Positions 26,359 through 36,970 of a stretch of 64,000 nucleotides of DNA are shown in pieces. Position 1 is the stretch's first letter, and each line of letters opens with the position of its first letter. Source of the DNA: Methanobrevibacter thaueri. Lineage in GTDB: Archaea; Methanobacteriota; Methanobacteria; Methanobacteriales; Methanobacteriaceae. The position numbers and the translations under genes are program-made. The notes beneath the pieces are model-generated. The model was not told where the DNA came from, made no database searches, and saw only the letters and a program-made list of their open reading frames with translations. Where the stretch lies: NCBI RefSeq assembly GCF_003111625.1, contig NZ_MZGS01000027.1, positions 1-64,000 of the forward strand, written 5' to 3'.

Positions 26359-27132
26359 TTATCCAATATATCTTAAATCGTCGGCATTTCCAGCATTAGC
26401 TTTATTAATTAAATCCTGTTCCATTTGCTGAGCCTTAGCAATCATTTGTCTGGTTTCCTCAGCTCTTTCATCAAGCTTATCGGTATTGATTTCAAAGTTA
26501 AGCAATAATGATAACTTAAGCAGGAGAGCTTCGGCGGCTTCAGCGTCAATGAAATATCCTGGAGTTTCGCCCATAAGGCAGGTTCCTTGAATTCCTTGAC
26601 GAATTCCCAAACCCAAGAATAATCCGGAAGCTCCGACAATTCCTCCGTCGTTGGATCTGATTTCAACTTCCGCTTCTTTCAGTAATTCAATGTTCTCTTC
26701 ACAGGTTGCGGCTCCGAAAACTTTTGGATTTTCAACCGGCTGTGGAGAAGTGACCATACCACCTAATGTGTAAATCCTATCAATATCGAACTGGTTGACG
26801 AATTCCAGAATCTCTTTGCATGTCAGGTACTGTCCTTCAGGGGATAACGCTTGAGTGTTACCGACAAGAAGAATCAAATCCAAATTGTCTTCACCAACAT
26901 CCTTTAAATAATATAGCTCATTGAGCATGTTATCGATTATTCCTTCCTCTTTCACTAGGACTTGAGGCGGGAATGTTGGGGAATAGATTTCCGCAAATTT
27001 GGTGGCGCCCAATTCATCAATCATGTGATCGGCAGCCAATTTACCAACATGTCCAAGACCTGGCAATGCTTCTATGAAAATAGGATTGTCTAATTCAATT
27101 TCTTCTAAAACAGTTATTTCAGTAGTATTCAT
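26359..27132 (-). CDS. PAC2-family proteasome assembly chaperone homologue
   Basis: 257 residues. PF09754 (PAC2) features: [84 protein letters not shown]-terminal helical extension follows. Archaeal members are relatives of the eukaryotic 20S proteasome chaperone; activity in archaea is largely unproven. AAGGAGTAATTCCAATG fixes the start and its ribosome-binding site lies in the last codons of nop10. The eIF2-alpha/nop10/PAC2 order is a known archaeal cluster. Confidence 0.88.
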   Translation of the reverse strand: MNTTEITVLEEIELDNPIFIEALPGLGHVGKLAADHMIDELGATKFAEIYSPTFPPQVLVKEEGIIDNMLNELYYLKDVGEDNLDLILLVGNTQALSPEGQYLTCKEILEFVNQFDIDRIYTLGGMVTSPQPVENPKVFGAATCEENIELLKEAEVEIRSNDGGIVGASGLFLGLGIRQGIQGTCLMGETPGYFIDAEAAEALLLKLSLLLNFEINTDKLDERAEETRQMIAKAQQMEQDLINKANAGNADDLRYIG

Positions 27133-27137
27133 TGGAA

Positions 27138-27308
27138 TTACTCCTTATTCATGGCTTCTTTTTTCAATATACGCCTGTATTTACCATATTTATCCTCAAT
27201 GGAAAATTTTGGAGGATAAATTACTTTAAGTTGCCCACCGCATTTTGGGCAAGCATCCTTTAAAGTATATATTCCACATTCAGGACATTTGTTCATTTTC
27301 ATATTCAT
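27138..27308 (-). CDS. nop10: ribosome biogenesis protein Nop10
   Basis: A short gene of 52-56 residues, read by hand: [20 protein letters not shown], then [19 protein letters not shown] and [14 protein letters not shown]. The CPECG and CPKCGG pairs form the zinc ribbon, and [15 protein letters not shown] is the conserved Nop10 tail that binds the pseudouridine synthase Cbf5 in H/ACA RNPs. Three possible ATGs (27308, 27302, 27296) stand close together; none has a strong ribosome-binding site, so coupling to aif2a, whose stop codon is at 27315-27317, is likely. Confidence 0.9.
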   Translation of the reverse strand: MNMKMNKCPECGIYTLKDACPKCGGQLKVIYPPKFSIEDKYGKYRRILKKEAMNKE

Positions 27309-27314
27309 AAGAAT

Positions 27315-28112
27315 CTAATTATCTAACTCTCTTAAGAATGAACCGTTTCCACCGGATTCCTCAACAACTGCAATACATCTTTCAGCTGCTGCTTTAAGAG
27401 TTTTTTCCGCCAATATGTAATCTGTAGATTTGACTGTGATTCTGTATCTTGGTGCACCGACACATTGGACCCTGATTTCCTCTTCCTCGTCCCCATTGTC
27501 TTCAGCAGCCTTCAAAGCGGAAACAATGACATCCACGCCGTCAGGCACAAATGTTTCAATGTCCACATAACCGCTAATGTGAACTTCAGGAGGAGTGATG
27601 TTCTTTTTAGCCACTTCAGTAATGGCATCAGCCCAATCCTGTGGGATTCCCTCTTCAGTCAAGGATTCAGCACCTTCATCAGAAGCGGTTTCAAAAGCGC
27701 CATAGACATCACCGAAGATGTCCATAAGCTCGTAACCGACTTCGTCATAAGCCTCATCCAAGTTCTTGTCTAAAGATTTAGCAGATAATTCTAAGAATTT
27801 TTCAGCTTTTTGTTCAATTTTCCAATGTTGGATTTTTTTAGTTCTTTGGTCTTCACGGATTCTTTTCAAGGAAGCATCGACATGCCCTTTCTTAGGGTTT
27901 ACTCTGAGAACACGACAAACGATTTTTTGGTTTTCCCTTACATGGTCTCTGATATTTTTAACCCAACCAGAAGATACCTCAGAAATATGAATAAAAGCTT
28001 CTTTGCCCTGATATTCTTCTAATTTAGCAAAAGCCCCATAATTAAGAACTTTGTAAACTGTACCGACAATAAGTTCTCCTTCATCAGGCCATTCTTGACT
28101 TTTTCTTACCAT
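27315..28112 (-). CDS. aif2a: translation initiation factor 2, alpha subunit
   Basis: 265 residues, standard length. The N-terminal S1 domain ([37 protein letters not shown]) is followed by the helical domain and the C-terminal alpha-beta domain ([21 protein letters not shown]) that contacts the gamma subunit. aIF2 brings initiator tRNA to the ribosome; the alpha subunit strengthens tRNA binding. Start at GGTGAGAATATG. It is placed between rps27e and nop10, the usual archaeal order. Confidence 0.95.
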   Translation of the reverse strand: MVRKSQEWPDEGELIVGTVYKVLNYGAFAKLEEYQGKEAFIHISEVSSGWVKNIRDHVRENQKIVCRVLRVNPKKGHVDASLKRIREDQRTKKIQHWKIEQKAEKFLELSAKSLDKNLDEAYDEVGYELMDIFGDVYGAFETASDEGAESLTEEGIPQDWADAITEVAKKNITPPEVHISGYVDIETFVPDGVDVIVSALKAAEDNGDEEEEIRVQCVGAPRYRITVKSTDYILAEKTLKAAAERCIAVVEESGGNGSFLRELDN

Positions 28113-28149
28113 ATTCTCACCAACATCAAATAAAAATTATAAAAAATAG

Positions 28150-28190
28150 TAAAAAAATAAGTTAAAAACTAAAAGATTTAGTTTAAAACT
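28150..28190 (-). terminator. possible hairpin terminator or attenuator between rps27e and aif2a
   Basis: Minus strand: AAACTAAA-tc-TTTTAGTTT, then AACTTATTTTTTTACTATTTTTT before the aif2a ribosome-binding site. It may reduce read-through from the ribosomal genes into aif2a. Confidence 0.4.
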
Positions 28191-28357
28191 TTTTCGATGT
28201 GTGCAGTAATTTTAGCTTTAGCACCACGAGATTTAACGAGTGTTTTACCACAGATGATACATTTAACGTCGGATGCTGCACGATCAAAAATTACTTGTTC
28301 GTTATCACAATCTAAACATTTAACTTTTAAAAAGTTTCCTCTACCTTTACTAACCAT
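28178..28357 (-). CDS. rps27e: 30S ribosomal protein S27e
   Basis: 59 residues from ATG 28357, which AAGGTGATTAAC precedes; the longer frame uses a GTG inside that site. Zinc ribbon VKCLDCDNEQVIFDRA / VKCIICGKTL with four Cys, typical of S27e. It lies 10 bases after rpl44e. Confidence 0.95.
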   Translation of the reverse strand: MVSKGRGNFLKVKCLDCDNEQVIFDRAASDVKCIICGKTLVKSRGAKAKITAHIEKVLN

Positions 28358-28367
28358 GTTAATCACC

Positions 28368-28646
28368 TTATTTAGCTACAAATTCAGGTTTTCCTGTTCT
28401 GAAAGATTGTTTGATGTGAGATTTTCCACATTCTTTACATTTAAGTCTTAAGTCTAATTTCTTAACAGGTTTGTTTCCAGCAGGTAAAGGCCTTGGGTAA
28501 CCTCTGTAACCAGCAGTTACACGTCTGAATTGTCTTTGTCCCCATGTTAATTCACTAGCTTTTCTTCTTTTAGCAGTGTGAACTTCATGTACTGTATGTC
28601 TTTTACAGTGTGGACAGTATGTTCTTTTTTCTTTTGGTATTTTCAT
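28368..28646 (-). CDS. rpl44e: 50S ribosomal protein L44e
   Basis: 92 residues with the L44e signature: [18 protein letters not shown], then [21 protein letters not shown] and a second Cys pair [18 protein letters not shown]. First gene of the translation cluster; GGTGAGAAAATG gives the start. In the 218-base spacer upstream, GTGATATAAATGG near 28700 on the minus strand could be its TATA box; I see nothing else there. Confidence 0.96.
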   Translation of the reverse strand: MKIPKEKRTYCPHCKRHTVHEVHTAKRRKASELTWGQRQFRRVTAGYRGYPRPLPAGNKPVKKLDLRLKCKECGKSHIKQSFRTGKPEFVAK

Positions 28647-28864
28647 TTTCTCACCGTAAATTAATAAATCATTGTAAACCTATCCATGAATTTATCTAAA
28701 CTCCATTTATATCACGAAAAAGTAGAGATCAAAACTGTATTGTAACGCATCAAGTCTACACACAGCAGAAATCCAAATTATATAAAATATAATTTTTTAC
28801 TATCACAAATAGATACGATTAGTATATATATTTATCAAGTTATTTAAAGGTAATGGAAAATTGG

Positions 28865-29680
28865 CTATATTTTAACCTGACGGCCTTTTCTATTTTTGAA
28901 AAATATTTTCGCATTCACCAAAGGCAGGGTCACTATGTCCTGCGGTCTGAACGGACCGTAGACTTTCTCATCAACGCCAACAATAGCGCCCACCTCATCA
29001 AAAACAAGCATTGTGACAAGCTCTGTATCTTTAGCCACCTTTTGAGACTCGAAATCATAAAATTCGTCCTGCTCATCCAGGGCATTGGGATTGTCTTCAA
29101 TGTTTGCAACAGGTTTAGGCTTTTCCTCCGGCGGTTTTATGGCCGGTTTCTCTTCCTTAACTGCAGGCTTTGGCTTGACGATTTCTTCCTTCGGTTTTTC
29201 AACAGGTTTAGGGGTCAGTGTGTTGGTTTGAGTTTCCTTAGGTTTTATTATTGGCTTAACCTTGATTTCGCCTTCATCATCGTCGGATAGCTTTTCAAGT
29301 GAAATGTTGTCCCTATGACTTTTCAAGGTGTCAATCAGGGAATAGTAAAACTTCTCTTCCTCAGGGGTTAAGTTTAAAGGGGTGGTATCGACCAAATCGA
29401 ATTTCGGCTTGCCTGTGAACAGATGATATGACCTGTGAATGTTGAGGACTGCAGAATTTGCAATCTTGGTTTCCCTTCTTTGGCAAATCTCGGTGGCAAT
29501 GATTTGGGCTTCCTTAAGTAACGCTGGCGCTTTAGAAAATGGATCGTTGATTGCCTCCTGTTTCAAGCCATCCATAAACTCATGTATGTCACTGTAAAAA
29601 GTCTCCTCTACACGAGTCAATGTACCGTTATTACGTTCTTTTTTCTGAACTTTGCGCAAGGTTTGATAAAACTGATCCAC
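28865..29680 (-). CDS. gins51: GINS complex subunit Gins51 (Gins15)
   Basis: 271 residues. The N-terminal helical A domain (FYQTLRKVQKKERNNGTLTRVEE ... LTPEEEKFYYSLIDTL, in two blocks) is followed by a long Lys/Pro/Glu-rich linker and a small C-terminal beta domain (LVTMLVFDEVGAIVGVDEKV, YGPFRPQDIVTLPLVNAKIF). This A-then-B order is that of the Psf1/Sld5-like archaeal Gins51, part of the replicative helicase complex with MCM and GAN. Start is GTG. Directly downstream of pcn, the usual archaeal partner. Confidence 0.85.
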   Translation of the reverse strand: MDQFYQTLRKVQKKERNNGTLTRVEETFYSDIHEFMDGLKQEAINDPFSKAPALLKEAQIIATEICQRRETKIANSAVLNIHRSYHLFTGKPKFDLVDTTPLNLTPEEEKFYYSLIDTLKSHRDNISLEKLSDDDEGEIKVKPIIKPKETQTNTLTPKPVEKPKEEIVKPKPAVKEEKPAIKPPEEKPKPVANIEDNPNALDEQDEFYDFESQKVAKDTELVTMLVFDEVGAIVGVDEKVYGPFRPQDIVTLPLVNAKIFFKNRKGRQVKI

Positions 29681-29735
29681 TTAATACCATCTCTAAAAAT
29701 TAACTTTAAAATAAAAAAAAGATGAACAAATGAAA

Positions 29736-30470
29736 TTAATCATCTTGTTCTAATCTAGGAGCAAGTAAGAAACTTAGCTTACCGTCACCGGTCACCATGT
29801 TAAGTGTTAAGCTTAATGGCATGTCGGTACCTAAACTAATTTCAGCTTCCTCTGAAAATTTATCTGCTTTAAGCATTTCTCTAATCTTATCTAAAGAGAA
29901 TAAAGCTTTTTCGTGTGATTGAATATTTTCACCGTGAAGATATTTGATGCTTGCATCACCGAATTCACCGTCAGCGGATGCAATGAAGTAATCTTCATCG
30001 ACCTGCAATGCAATCTTGTCTGAAAATATGTCAATATCGTTGATACAGTCTTTCAAGATGGAGAAACGTACTTTGAATGTGGTTGGATGACTAATTTGAG
30101 GTGGAGTAGGGTTATCGTACTCAATATCAATTAATCTTATCTTAAAGGTTCTTGTTGCATCTCCTTCAAAGGTAATGATGAAATTACCTTCATCCACAGA
30201 CATTAACACTCTGTCTTGAGATTTTGCACGTTTAAGAACTCTCATGAATTCGTCAGTATCAATGTTGATCTTTTCAGGAACATCACAAATATATTCATCA
30301 AATAAGCTTGCTTTAAGCTCTAAATGTACGAAAGTTATGTGACTACGGTCTAAGGCATCTAATCTCATGCCTTCACTGTCAGTTTGAATTTGTACCTCAT
30401 CCACAATGGATGAAATAGCATCAAAACTGGTTTTTAGTATACTAGAATCACTTAATTCAGCTTTAAACAT
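29736..30470 (-). CDS. pcn: DNA polymerase sliding clamp (PCNA)
   Basis: 244 residues, standard PCNA length. Features: [38 protein letters not shown], the interdomain loop region [18 protein letters not shown] and the end [14 protein letters not shown]. Trimeric ring clamp for DNA polymerase, ligase and FEN1. AGAGGATTATTTATG gives the start. gins51 follows 55 bases downstream, so both may share a transcript. AAAATATATATAACTA on the minus strand near 30495-30512 is a likely TATA box. Confidence 0.96.
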   Translation of the reverse strand: MFKAELSDSSILKTSFDAISSIVDEVQIQTDSEGMRLDALDRSHITFVHLELKASLFDEYICDVPEKINIDTDEFMRVLKRAKSQDRVLMSVDEGNFIITFEGDATRTFKIRLIDIEYDNPTPPQISHPTTFKVRFSILKDCINDIDIFSDKIALQVDEDYFIASADGEFGDASIKYLHGENIQSHEKALFSLDKIREMLKADKFSEEAEISLGTDMPLSLTLNMVTGDGKLSFLLAPRLEQDD

Positions 30471-30542
30471 AAATAATCCTCTTGTAAAATAATATAGTTA
30501 TATATATTTTTTCTATATTATAATGTTTATGATTTTATAACA

Positions 30543-31316
30543 TTATTCATTGGAAGCCTTTTTCATGCTTGAAACATATTCCTTAAGGGCGTCAGTTGCA
30601 TCCTCACCATGCTGCTCAATGATTTTGACAATCGCACTTCCAACAATGACGCCATCGGCAATCTTACCGATTTCACGGGCCTGTTCAGGAGTGTTGATTC
30701 CAAAGCCGACCGCCAACGGCAAATCTGTGACCTCGCGAATGTCCGCTAAAATCGCATTCAAATCCGTTTTAATCTCAGACCTCATTCCGGTCACGCCCAA
30801 TGATGACACAACATAAATGAAACCGCTTGCATCGCCGGCAATCATCTTGATTCTTTCACTGGAAGTTGGAGCAATCAATGATATCACATCAACGCCGTTG
30901 GATTTGGCGATTTGTGAAATTTCACCCTTTTCCTCATATGGCAGGTCAGGTGAGATTATTCCATCAATTCCTAGCTCAGCACATTTTTTAAAGAATTTTT
31001 CATAACCATAAAAGAATACTGGATTGATGTATGTTAAGAATACCAATGGAACATCAGTCTTTTCACGAACACGGCGAACAATGTCAAATACATCATCGGT
31101 TGTGGTGTTGTGCTTTAGCGCCCTAACGTTAGCATCCTGGATTACAACCCCTTCAGCCATAGGGTCTGAAAATGGAATTCCGATTTCCACCAGGTCACAG
31201 CCTGCATCGACCATTGCCAGGATATACTCGACAGTTTTATCGATTGTCGGATCTCCCGCTGTCAAAAAGCCTATGAATGCTGTTCCGTTTTCAAATGCAT
31301 TGGCTATTTTACTCAT
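30543..31316 (-). CDS. trpA: tryptophan synthase, alpha chain
   Basis: 257 residues. It cleaves indole-glycerol phosphate and channels indole to TrpB. Signatures: [13 protein letters not shown], catalytic Glu in [16 protein letters not shown], catalytic Asp in [35 protein letters not shown] and [10 protein letters not shown]. The start overlaps the end of trpB by 8 bases. Last gene of trpEGDCFBA. Confidence 0.96.
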   Translation of the reverse strand: MSKIANAFENGTAFIGFLTAGDPTIDKTVEYILAMVDAGCDLVEIGIPFSDPMAEGVVIQDANVRALKHNTTTDDVFDIVRRVREKTDVPLVFLTYINPVFFYGYEKFFKKCAELGIDGIISPDLPYEEKGEISQIAKSNGVDVISLIAPTSSERIKMIAGDASGFIYVVSSLGVTGMRSEIKTDLNAILADIREVTDLPLAVGFGINTPEQAREIGKIADGVIVGSAIVKIIEQHGEDATDALKEYVSSMKKASNE

Positions 31317-32493
31317 TTAACTCAACTCCTCTGTATTCGGCAATTGACCTTACGTCCTTGTCTCCCCTTCCGGACAGGCAAATCATTATTGTTTCATCCT
31401 CACTCATTTCCGGAGCCAGTTTCATTGCATAGGCGACTGCATGTGCACTTTCAATGGCTGGAATGATTCCTTCCATTCTTGAGAGGTATTCGAACGCTTC
31501 AACTGCCTCTTCATCGGTGACTGGAACATATTCAGCTCTGCCTATGTCCCGTAAATAAGCATGCTCAGGCCCGACTCCGGGATAGTCAAGACCTGCGGAG
31601 ACTGAATAGACCGGAGCGATTTGACCGTAATCCCCCTGGTTGAATATTGATTTCATTCCATGGAATATTCCTATTTTGCCCTTTGTCAATGCAGCAGCAT
31701 TGTATGGGGTGTCAACTCCTTTTCCTCCGGCTTCACATCCAATTAGCTTGACATCTTCATCTTCAATAAAATTATAGAACGCTCCCATTGCATTGCTTCC
31801 TCCACCAACACAGGCAATCACTGCATCAGGAAGCTTTCCCTCTTTTTCCAGGAATTGTTCTTTGGCTTCAGCACTGATTACGGCCTGGAAATCACGGACA
31901 ATCATTGGGAACGGATGAGGTCCCATTGTTGAGCCTATTACATAATTGGTGTCGTGAACCCTTGCAATCCAATCACGGAATGCGTCATTTACTGCATCCT
32001 TAAGTGTCTTTGTGCCTGACTTGACCGAATGAACCTTTGCGCCCAGGAGTTCCATCCTGTAAACGTTCAGGGCCTGTCTTTTTGTATCGACTTCACCCAT
32101 GAACACTTCACATTCCATGTCAAGCAGTGCCGCTGCGGTTGCGGTTGCCACTCCATGCTGGCCGGCACCTGTTTCGGCAATGACTCGAGTCTTTCCCATC
32201 TTCTTGGCAAGCAATACCTGCCCTAGAACGTTGTTAATCTTGTGGGCTCCAGTGTGGTTCAAATCTTCACGTTTTAAATAGATTTTTGCCCCACCAAGGT
32301 CTTCTGTCATTCTTTTTGCGTAGTATAACAATGATGGCCTTCCGGCATATTCCTTAAGCAAGGTGTTCAATTCCTCTACAAAATCCGGATCGTTCATATA
32401 ATGATTGTACTGCTCTTCCAGATAGATCAGCTCATTCATCAACGTTTCAGATATGTATTGACCACCATATTCTCCATATCTTCCCTTACTCAT
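31309..32493 (-). CDS. trpB: tryptophan synthase, beta chain
   Basis: 394 residues; the classic TrpB1 form. PLP lysine in [11 protein letters not shown], the preceding [25 protein letters not shown], and phosphate loop [12 protein letters not shown] are all present; the C-terminal LSGRGDKDV also fits. It condenses indole and serine to tryptophan. It overlaps trpF by 8 bases upstream and trpA by 8 bases downstream. Confidence 0.97.
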   Translation of the reverse strand: MSKGRYGEYGGQYISETLMNELIYLEEQYNHYMNDPDFVEELNTLLKEYAGRPSLLYYAKRMTEDLGGAKIYLKREDLNHTGAHKINNVLGQVLLAKKMGKTRVIAETGAGQHGVATATAAALLDMECEVFMGEVDTKRQALNVYRMELLGAKVHSVKSGTKTLKDAVNDAFRDWIARVHDTNYVIGSTMGPHPFPMIVRDFQAVISAEAKEQFLEKEGKLPDAVIACVGGGSNAMGAFYNFIEDEDVKLIGCEAGGKGVDTPYNAAALTKGKIGIFHGMKSIFNQGDYGQIAPVYSVSAGLDYPGVGPEHAYLRDIGRAEYVPVTDEEAVEAFEYLSRMEGIIPAIESAHAVAYAMKLAPEMSEDETIMICLSGRGDKDVRSIAEYRGVELNE

Positions 32494-33088
32494 TTATTAT
32501 CTCCATTATCTCTTTTATTTTATCTTCATTCTTAAATCCGTTAACTTCAAGGCTTGAACTCAAGTCCACGGCATAGGGTTCAAATTCCTCAATTGCCTGT
32601 GTGATGTTGTCCTTATTGAGTCCGCCTGCAAGGAAAAAATCCTTTTTCAAATCTTTTCTTATCAGCCGCCAGTCAAAGGTTTTTCCACTGCCCTTGCCGC
32701 TGTCAAGCAATAAATAATCAGCATTGGATGAATCGTATTTCAGCAAATCTGTGTCTTGTGACATTTCGATGGCTTTAATCACTATTAATTTGTTATCGGT
32801 CATCGCTTTTAAATCTTTAATGTAGTCTTCACTTTCCAGTCCGTGAAGCTGTGCCATTTCAATTGTTCCGTTTTCAAACAATTCTGTTATTTCCTCTTTT
32901 GGCGCATCCACAAAAACGCCGACAGATATTATCTCGGGGTCGAGTTTGTCCTTCAATTGTCTTGCAAGCTCATGTGAAACCTTTCTTTTGGTATCTGCAA
33001 ACACAAAACCCATGTAATCGGGCCTGTACTTATTGACTATTTCAATATCCTCCAATCTCTTAAGTCCGCAGATTTTGATTTTAACCAT
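32486..33088 (-). CDS. trpF: phosphoribosylanthranilate isomerase
   Basis: 200 residues. Signatures: [12 protein letters not shown] with the catalytic Cys, [49 protein letters not shown] and [11 protein letters not shown], then [18 protein letters not shown]-barrel enzyme of the tryptophan pathway. Start overlaps the end of trpC by 8 bases. Confidence 0.95.
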   Translation of the reverse strand: MVKIKICGLKRLEDIEIVNKYRPDYMGFVFADTKRKVSHELARQLKDKLDPEIISVGVFVDAPKEEITELFENGTIEMAQLHGLESEDYIKDLKAMTDNKLIVIKAIEMSQDTDLLKYDSSNADYLLLDSGKGSGKTFDWRLIRKDLKKDFFLAGGLNKDNITQAIEEFEPYAVDLSSSLEVNGFKNEDKIKEIMEIINE

Positions 33089-33866
33089 TCTTCAACTCCG
33101 AAATCATAGCCTTCTTATCATCGCTTTTCATTAAAGTTTCGCCTATTAAAACTGCATCAACATCATTTTCTTTTAATCTGGTGACATCTTCCTTTGTTTT
33201 AATACCACTTTCTGAAATAAATATAACATCTCCACTAACACATCTACGTAGATTGATACTATTATCAATATCCACAGTAAAATCATTGAGATTTCGATTG
33301 TTGACACCGATGATTTCAGCGCCGACGGTTAATGCACGCATGATTTCATCCCCGTCATGGGTTTCCACAATGGCGGAAAGGCCCAAATCATGGGCAAGGT
33401 CCAGATACTTTTTCAGTTGGACGACATCCAGGATGGAAACAATCAACAGGATTGCTGAAGCCCCCAATGCCTTGGCCTCCCATATCATATACTCGTCAAC
33501 AATGAAGTCCTTTCTTAAAACAGGGATGCTGACATTTTCGGCAATCTCTTTCAAGTAGTCATCGGAGCCCATGAAAAAATATGGTTCTGTCAAGACTGAA
33601 ATTGCAGAAGCACCAGCTTCCTCATAATCCTTTGCAATCTTCAAATAATCAAAATCCTCGGCAATCAGGCCTTTGGATGGGGATGCCTTTTTGACTTCGG
33701 CAATGATTGCAATGTCATCACCGCTCAATGCCTTCTTGAATGGAAAATCGTCTGTGATTTCCATCAATGATACTTCATTTTTCAAATCGTCAAGTGATAT
33801 AATTCCCTTTGCAATTTCCACTCTTTCCTTGGTCTTTTCAACAATCTCATCCAACATAATAATCAT
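33081..33866 (-). CDS. trpC: indole-3-glycerol phosphate synthase
   Basis: 261 residues. Signatures: IIAEVKKASPSKGLIAEDFD, GASAISVLTEPYFFMGS, VLRKDFIVDEYMIWEAKALG, GVNNRNLNDFTVD, ISESGIKTKEDV and AVLIGETLMKS, with the catalytic Lys and Glu residues of the TIM barrel. It is separate from TrpF (not fused). Start overlaps trpD by 4 bases. Confidence 0.96.
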   Translation of the reverse strand: MIIMLDEIVEKTKERVEIAKGIISLDDLKNEVSLMEITDDFPFKKALSGDDIAIIAEVKKASPSKGLIAEDFDYLKIAKDYEEAGASAISVLTEPYFFMGSDDYLKEIAENVSIPVLRKDFIVDEYMIWEAKALGASAILLIVSILDVVQLKKYLDLAHDLGLSAIVETHDGDEIMRALTVGAEIIGVNNRNLNDFTVDIDNSINLRRCVSGDVIFISESGIKTKEDVTRLKENDVDAVLIGETLMKSDDKKAMISELKNG

Positions 33867-34870
33867 CTATTTGTAAATTCAATAAATTTCTCAAGTTGAT
33901 TCAATGCACGACCGGAATCTATGAGTTCCTCAGCCATCTTGACCCCTTCCTCTAGGGAATCCACTTCCCCAGCCACATACAAACCTGCTGCGGAATTCAA
34001 TAAAACAGCATTTCTTTTTGGGCCTTTTTCACCTTTCAATATATCCAAGGTGATTTGGGCGTTTTCTTTTGCATCTCCACCAACAAGATCACTTTTAGAT
34101 GCCAATTCGAATCCGAAATCCTCAGGCAGGACTTCATAAATCCTTGTTCTGCCGTTTTTAAGTTCGCTAACGAATGTCTTGTCGCTTACGGAAAACTCGT
34201 CCATGCCGTCCATACCATAGACGGACAATGCGGATTTGACACCTAGGTTATTTAATACATTGATTAAAGGTTCTACTAATTCTTTTTCATAAACTCCCAA
34301 AACCTGCATTGTCGCACCGGCAGGATTTGTCAATGGCCCCAAAATATTGAATATTGTTCTGATTGAAAGCTCCTTTCTGACGTTTGCGACATATTTCATT
34401 GACAGGTGATAGTTCTGGGCAAACAGGAAGCATAGGTTTATTTCCTTCAGGCATTCCAGACTCTTTTCAGGTTCGATGTAGATGTTTACCCCCAATTCCT
34501 CAAGAACGTCTGCAGCACCGCATTTGCTTGAAGCGGAACGGTTACCGTGCTTTGCAACAGGCACCCCTGCAGAAGATATGACAATTGAGGAGGTTGTGGA
34601 TATGTTGAATGTATTTGATTCGTCCCCTCCGGTTCCGACGATTTCAAGCACTTCCTTATCGTTAAGTAGCCTTACACAGTGTGCCCTCATCGCTTCGGCA
34701 GAGGCGGTAATCTCATCGATTGTCTCACCTTTCATGGACATGGCAGTCAGGTAAGCGCTCATCTGAACCTCACTAGCTTCACCACTCATGATTTCATCCA
34801 TTGTCTGATATGCTTCCTCATAAGTTAAATCTTGATGTTTATATACTTTCAATATTGCTTCCTTAATCAT
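33863..34870 (-). CDS. trpD: anthranilate phosphoribosyltransferase
   Basis: 335 residues, normal length. PRPP-binding signatures: VGTGGDESNTFNISTTSS (here with D where many have G), VAKHGNRSASSKCGAADVLE, and ILGPLTNPAG; the helical N-terminal domain has AYLTAMSMKGET. Transfers phosphoribose to anthranilate. Start overlaps trpG by 4 bases; it is not fused to TrpG. Confidence 0.96.
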   Translation of the reverse strand: MIKEAILKVYKHQDLTYEEAYQTMDEIMSGEASEVQMSAYLTAMSMKGETIDEITASAEAMRAHCVRLLNDKEVLEIVGTGGDESNTFNISTTSSIVISSAGVPVAKHGNRSASSKCGAADVLEELGVNIYIEPEKSLECLKEINLCFLFAQNYHLSMKYVANVRKELSIRTIFNILGPLTNPAGATMQVLGVYEKELVEPLINVLNNLGVKSALSVYGMDGMDEFSVSDKTFVSELKNGRTRIYEVLPEDFGFELASKSDLVGGDAKENAQITLDILKGEKGPKRNAVLLNSAAGLYVAGEVDSLEEGVKMAEELIDSGRALNQLEKFIEFTNR

Positions 34871-35451
34871 AAAATCCCTCTGTTAACCTTTTCCAAAAAA
34901 TTTTCCATTATTGTCAATCCATCAGGTGTTAAAATTGATTCCGGATGGAATTGCAATCCGTAAACGTTATAATCCTTATGCTTGACCGCCATGATTTCCC
35001 TGTCGTCCCTTGCCTTTGAAATGATTTCCAGCTCATCCGGAAGGGTGTCCTCCACAAGGCTCAGGGAATGATATCTTCCCACATTGATTTCGCTTGGAAG
35101 GCCCTTGAAAATAAAGTCATAATCCAGGGAAATGTCTGAAGACTTTCCATGCATCAGCCTTTTGGCATGTGAAATCTCACCGCCGAAAGCCGCACATATT
35201 GCCTGATGGCCCAAACAAACTCCCAAAATCGGTATCCTGTCATGGAATTCCTTGACTATATCAATGCATATTCCCGCATTTTCCGGCTTTCCAGGTCCCG
35301 GAGACAGGATAATGCATTCCGGATTCAGGTCGCTTATCTCTTCAATTGTGATTTTATCATTTCTTGAAACCTGAATATCCGGATTTATTTTTCCAATCAA
35401 TTGGAACAAGTTATATGAAAAACTATCGTAATTGTCGATTAAAAGAATCAT
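34867..35451 (-). CDS. trpG: anthranilate synthase, glutamine amidotransferase subunit
   Basis: 194 residues. Class I amidotransferase with LSPGPGKPENAG, the nucleophile Cys in LGVCLGHQAICAAFGG and the His-Glu pair in LQFHPESILTPDG. Supplies ammonia to TrpE. Start overlaps the end of trpE by 4 bases. Confidence 0.96.
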   Translation of the reverse strand: MILLIDNYDSFSYNLFQLIGKINPDIQVSRNDKITIEEISDLNPECIILSPGPGKPENAGICIDIVKEFHDRIPILGVCLGHQAICAAFGGEISHAKRLMHGKSSDISLDYDFIFKGLPSEINVGRYHSLSLVEDTLPDELEIISKARDDREIMAVKHKDYNVYGLQFHPESILTPDGLTIMENFLEKVNRGIL

Positions 35452-36944
35452 TCTAACCCTCCGTCTGCAATTTTCAAGGCGTTAATGACTGCTGCCGCCT
35501 TGTTCAAGCATTCCTCAAATTCCTTATCCGGAACGCTATCGGCAACAATGCCCGCTCCTGAGCGGATGAACACCTTATTATTGCGTGCAAAAGCTATTCT
35601 GATTGATATGCAGGTGTCGATATTGCCACTTAAATCGACATATCCTATTGCACCGCCGTAAATTCCTCTTTTATTGTCTTCAAGTTCGTTGATTATTTCA
35701 CAGGCCCTTATTTTTGGAGCCCCTGATAATGTTCCTGCAGGCAGGATTGAATCGATTGCCGATAACGGGTGCAAATCGCTTCTCAGTTGACCGCTGACTG
35801 TGGATCCTATGTGCATCACATGTGAAAATCTCTCAATTGACATGTACTTGTCAACATGGACTGATCCGATTTCGGCTATTCTTCCGATGTCATTTCGTCC
35901 CAAATCAACCAGCATGTTATGTTCGGCCAGCTCCTTTTCATCGGACAAGAGATCTTCTTCTAGCCTTAAATCCTCCTCTTCGGTTTTGCCACGAGGCCTT
36001 GTTCCTGCCAACGGGAATGTGTAAAGCTGGTTGCCAGTTAGCTTAACCAGAGTTTCGGGGGATGCCCCTGCAATCTCTATGTCATTGCTTGAAAAGTAAA
36101 ACATGTATGGGGAGGGATTGGTTGTTCTCAATACCCTGTATGTGTCAAAGAGACTGCCTTCAATCTCGGCCTCTATCCTGTTTGAAAGCACAACCTGGAA
36201 AATATCCCCTTCATTAATATAGCTTTTGGCCTTATCAACCATATTGCAGAATCTTTCACGTGAAAATGCGGGCTTGAAATCTGACTTTAACTTTAATGGC
36301 TCTATTTCTATTTTTTTGCCATGTTTTATTAAATCTGCCATTTCCATTAAATCGTCGCATGCCCTTTCATAATTCCCTTCCACATCATCCGTCTTCATGT
36401 TTGTGATGAGTATGATCTTCTGTTTGAAATTGTCGAATGCGATGACCTTATCAAACAGCATCAGGTCAATGTCCTTGAACTGGTCCTGGTTTTCAGCATC
36501 AAGATTTAGTGAGGGCTCAGAGTATTTTATGTAATCGTACGCAAAATACCCCACAAAACCCCCAGTAAAAGGTGGTAAGTAATTCAATTTCGGAGATTTG
36601 TTTTTTGAAATCAAATCTTTTATTATTTCACTTGGGTTGTCCGTTTCGATTGTTATCTCATCGTCGTTCAGCCCTTCAAAATCAGCATCGCCCCTGATTT
36701 TGACAATGCCGTTCTGACATGTGAATTCCAATAGCGGATTGAAACCTAAAAATGTATATCTTCCCCATTTCTGTGAATCCTCTACACTCTCCAACATGTA
36801 TGCATGCTTGCTTATGCATTTTAAAATTCTCAACACTTCAATTGGAGTCGCAATATCTGAAAACAATTCATAGGATATTGGGATTCTTTTATATTCCTTA
36901 TTTTCTGCTATTTCTTTAACTTCTTCTAAACTTGGGGAAAACAT
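35448..36944 (-). CDS. trpE: anthranilate synthase, chorismate-binding subunit
   Basis: 498 residues from ATG 36944; the longer frame adds TTG-AAA at 36950, close to the ribosome-binding region GTGATTG. Signatures: feedback-site region RIPISYELFSD and LLESVEDSQ-like MLESVEDSQKWGRYTF, then the catalytic core IFQVVLSNRIEAE, NPSPYMFYFSS, GASPETLVKL, PLAGTRPRG, LVDLGRNDIGRIA, GTLSGAPKIRA, IYGGAIGYVDLSGN, IRIAFARN and RSGAGIVADS. First committed enzyme of tryptophan synthesis; first gene of the operon. Confidence 0.96.
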   Translation of the reverse strand: MFSPSLEEVKEIAENKEYKRIPISYELFSDIATPIEVLRILKCISKHAYMLESVEDSQKWGRYTFLGFNPLLEFTCQNGIVKIRGDADFEGLNDDEITIETDNPSEIIKDLISKNKSPKLNYLPPFTGGFVGYFAYDYIKYSEPSLNLDAENQDQFKDIDLMLFDKVIAFDNFKQKIILITNMKTDDVEGNYERACDDLMEMADLIKHGKKIEIEPLKLKSDFKPAFSRERFCNMVDKAKSYINEGDIFQVVLSNRIEAEIEGSLFDTYRVLRTTNPSPYMFYFSSNDIEIAGASPETLVKLTGNQLYTFPLAGTRPRGKTEEEDLRLEEDLLSDEKELAEHNMLVDLGRNDIGRIAEIGSVHVDKYMSIERFSHVMHIGSTVSGQLRSDLHPLSAIDSILPAGTLSGAPKIRACEIINELEDNKRGIYGGAIGYVDLSGNIDTCISIRIAFARNNKVFIRSGAGIVADSVPDKEFEECLNKAAAVINALKIADGGLE

Positions 36945-36970
36945 TTTCAATCACAGGATATACTTTGTAT

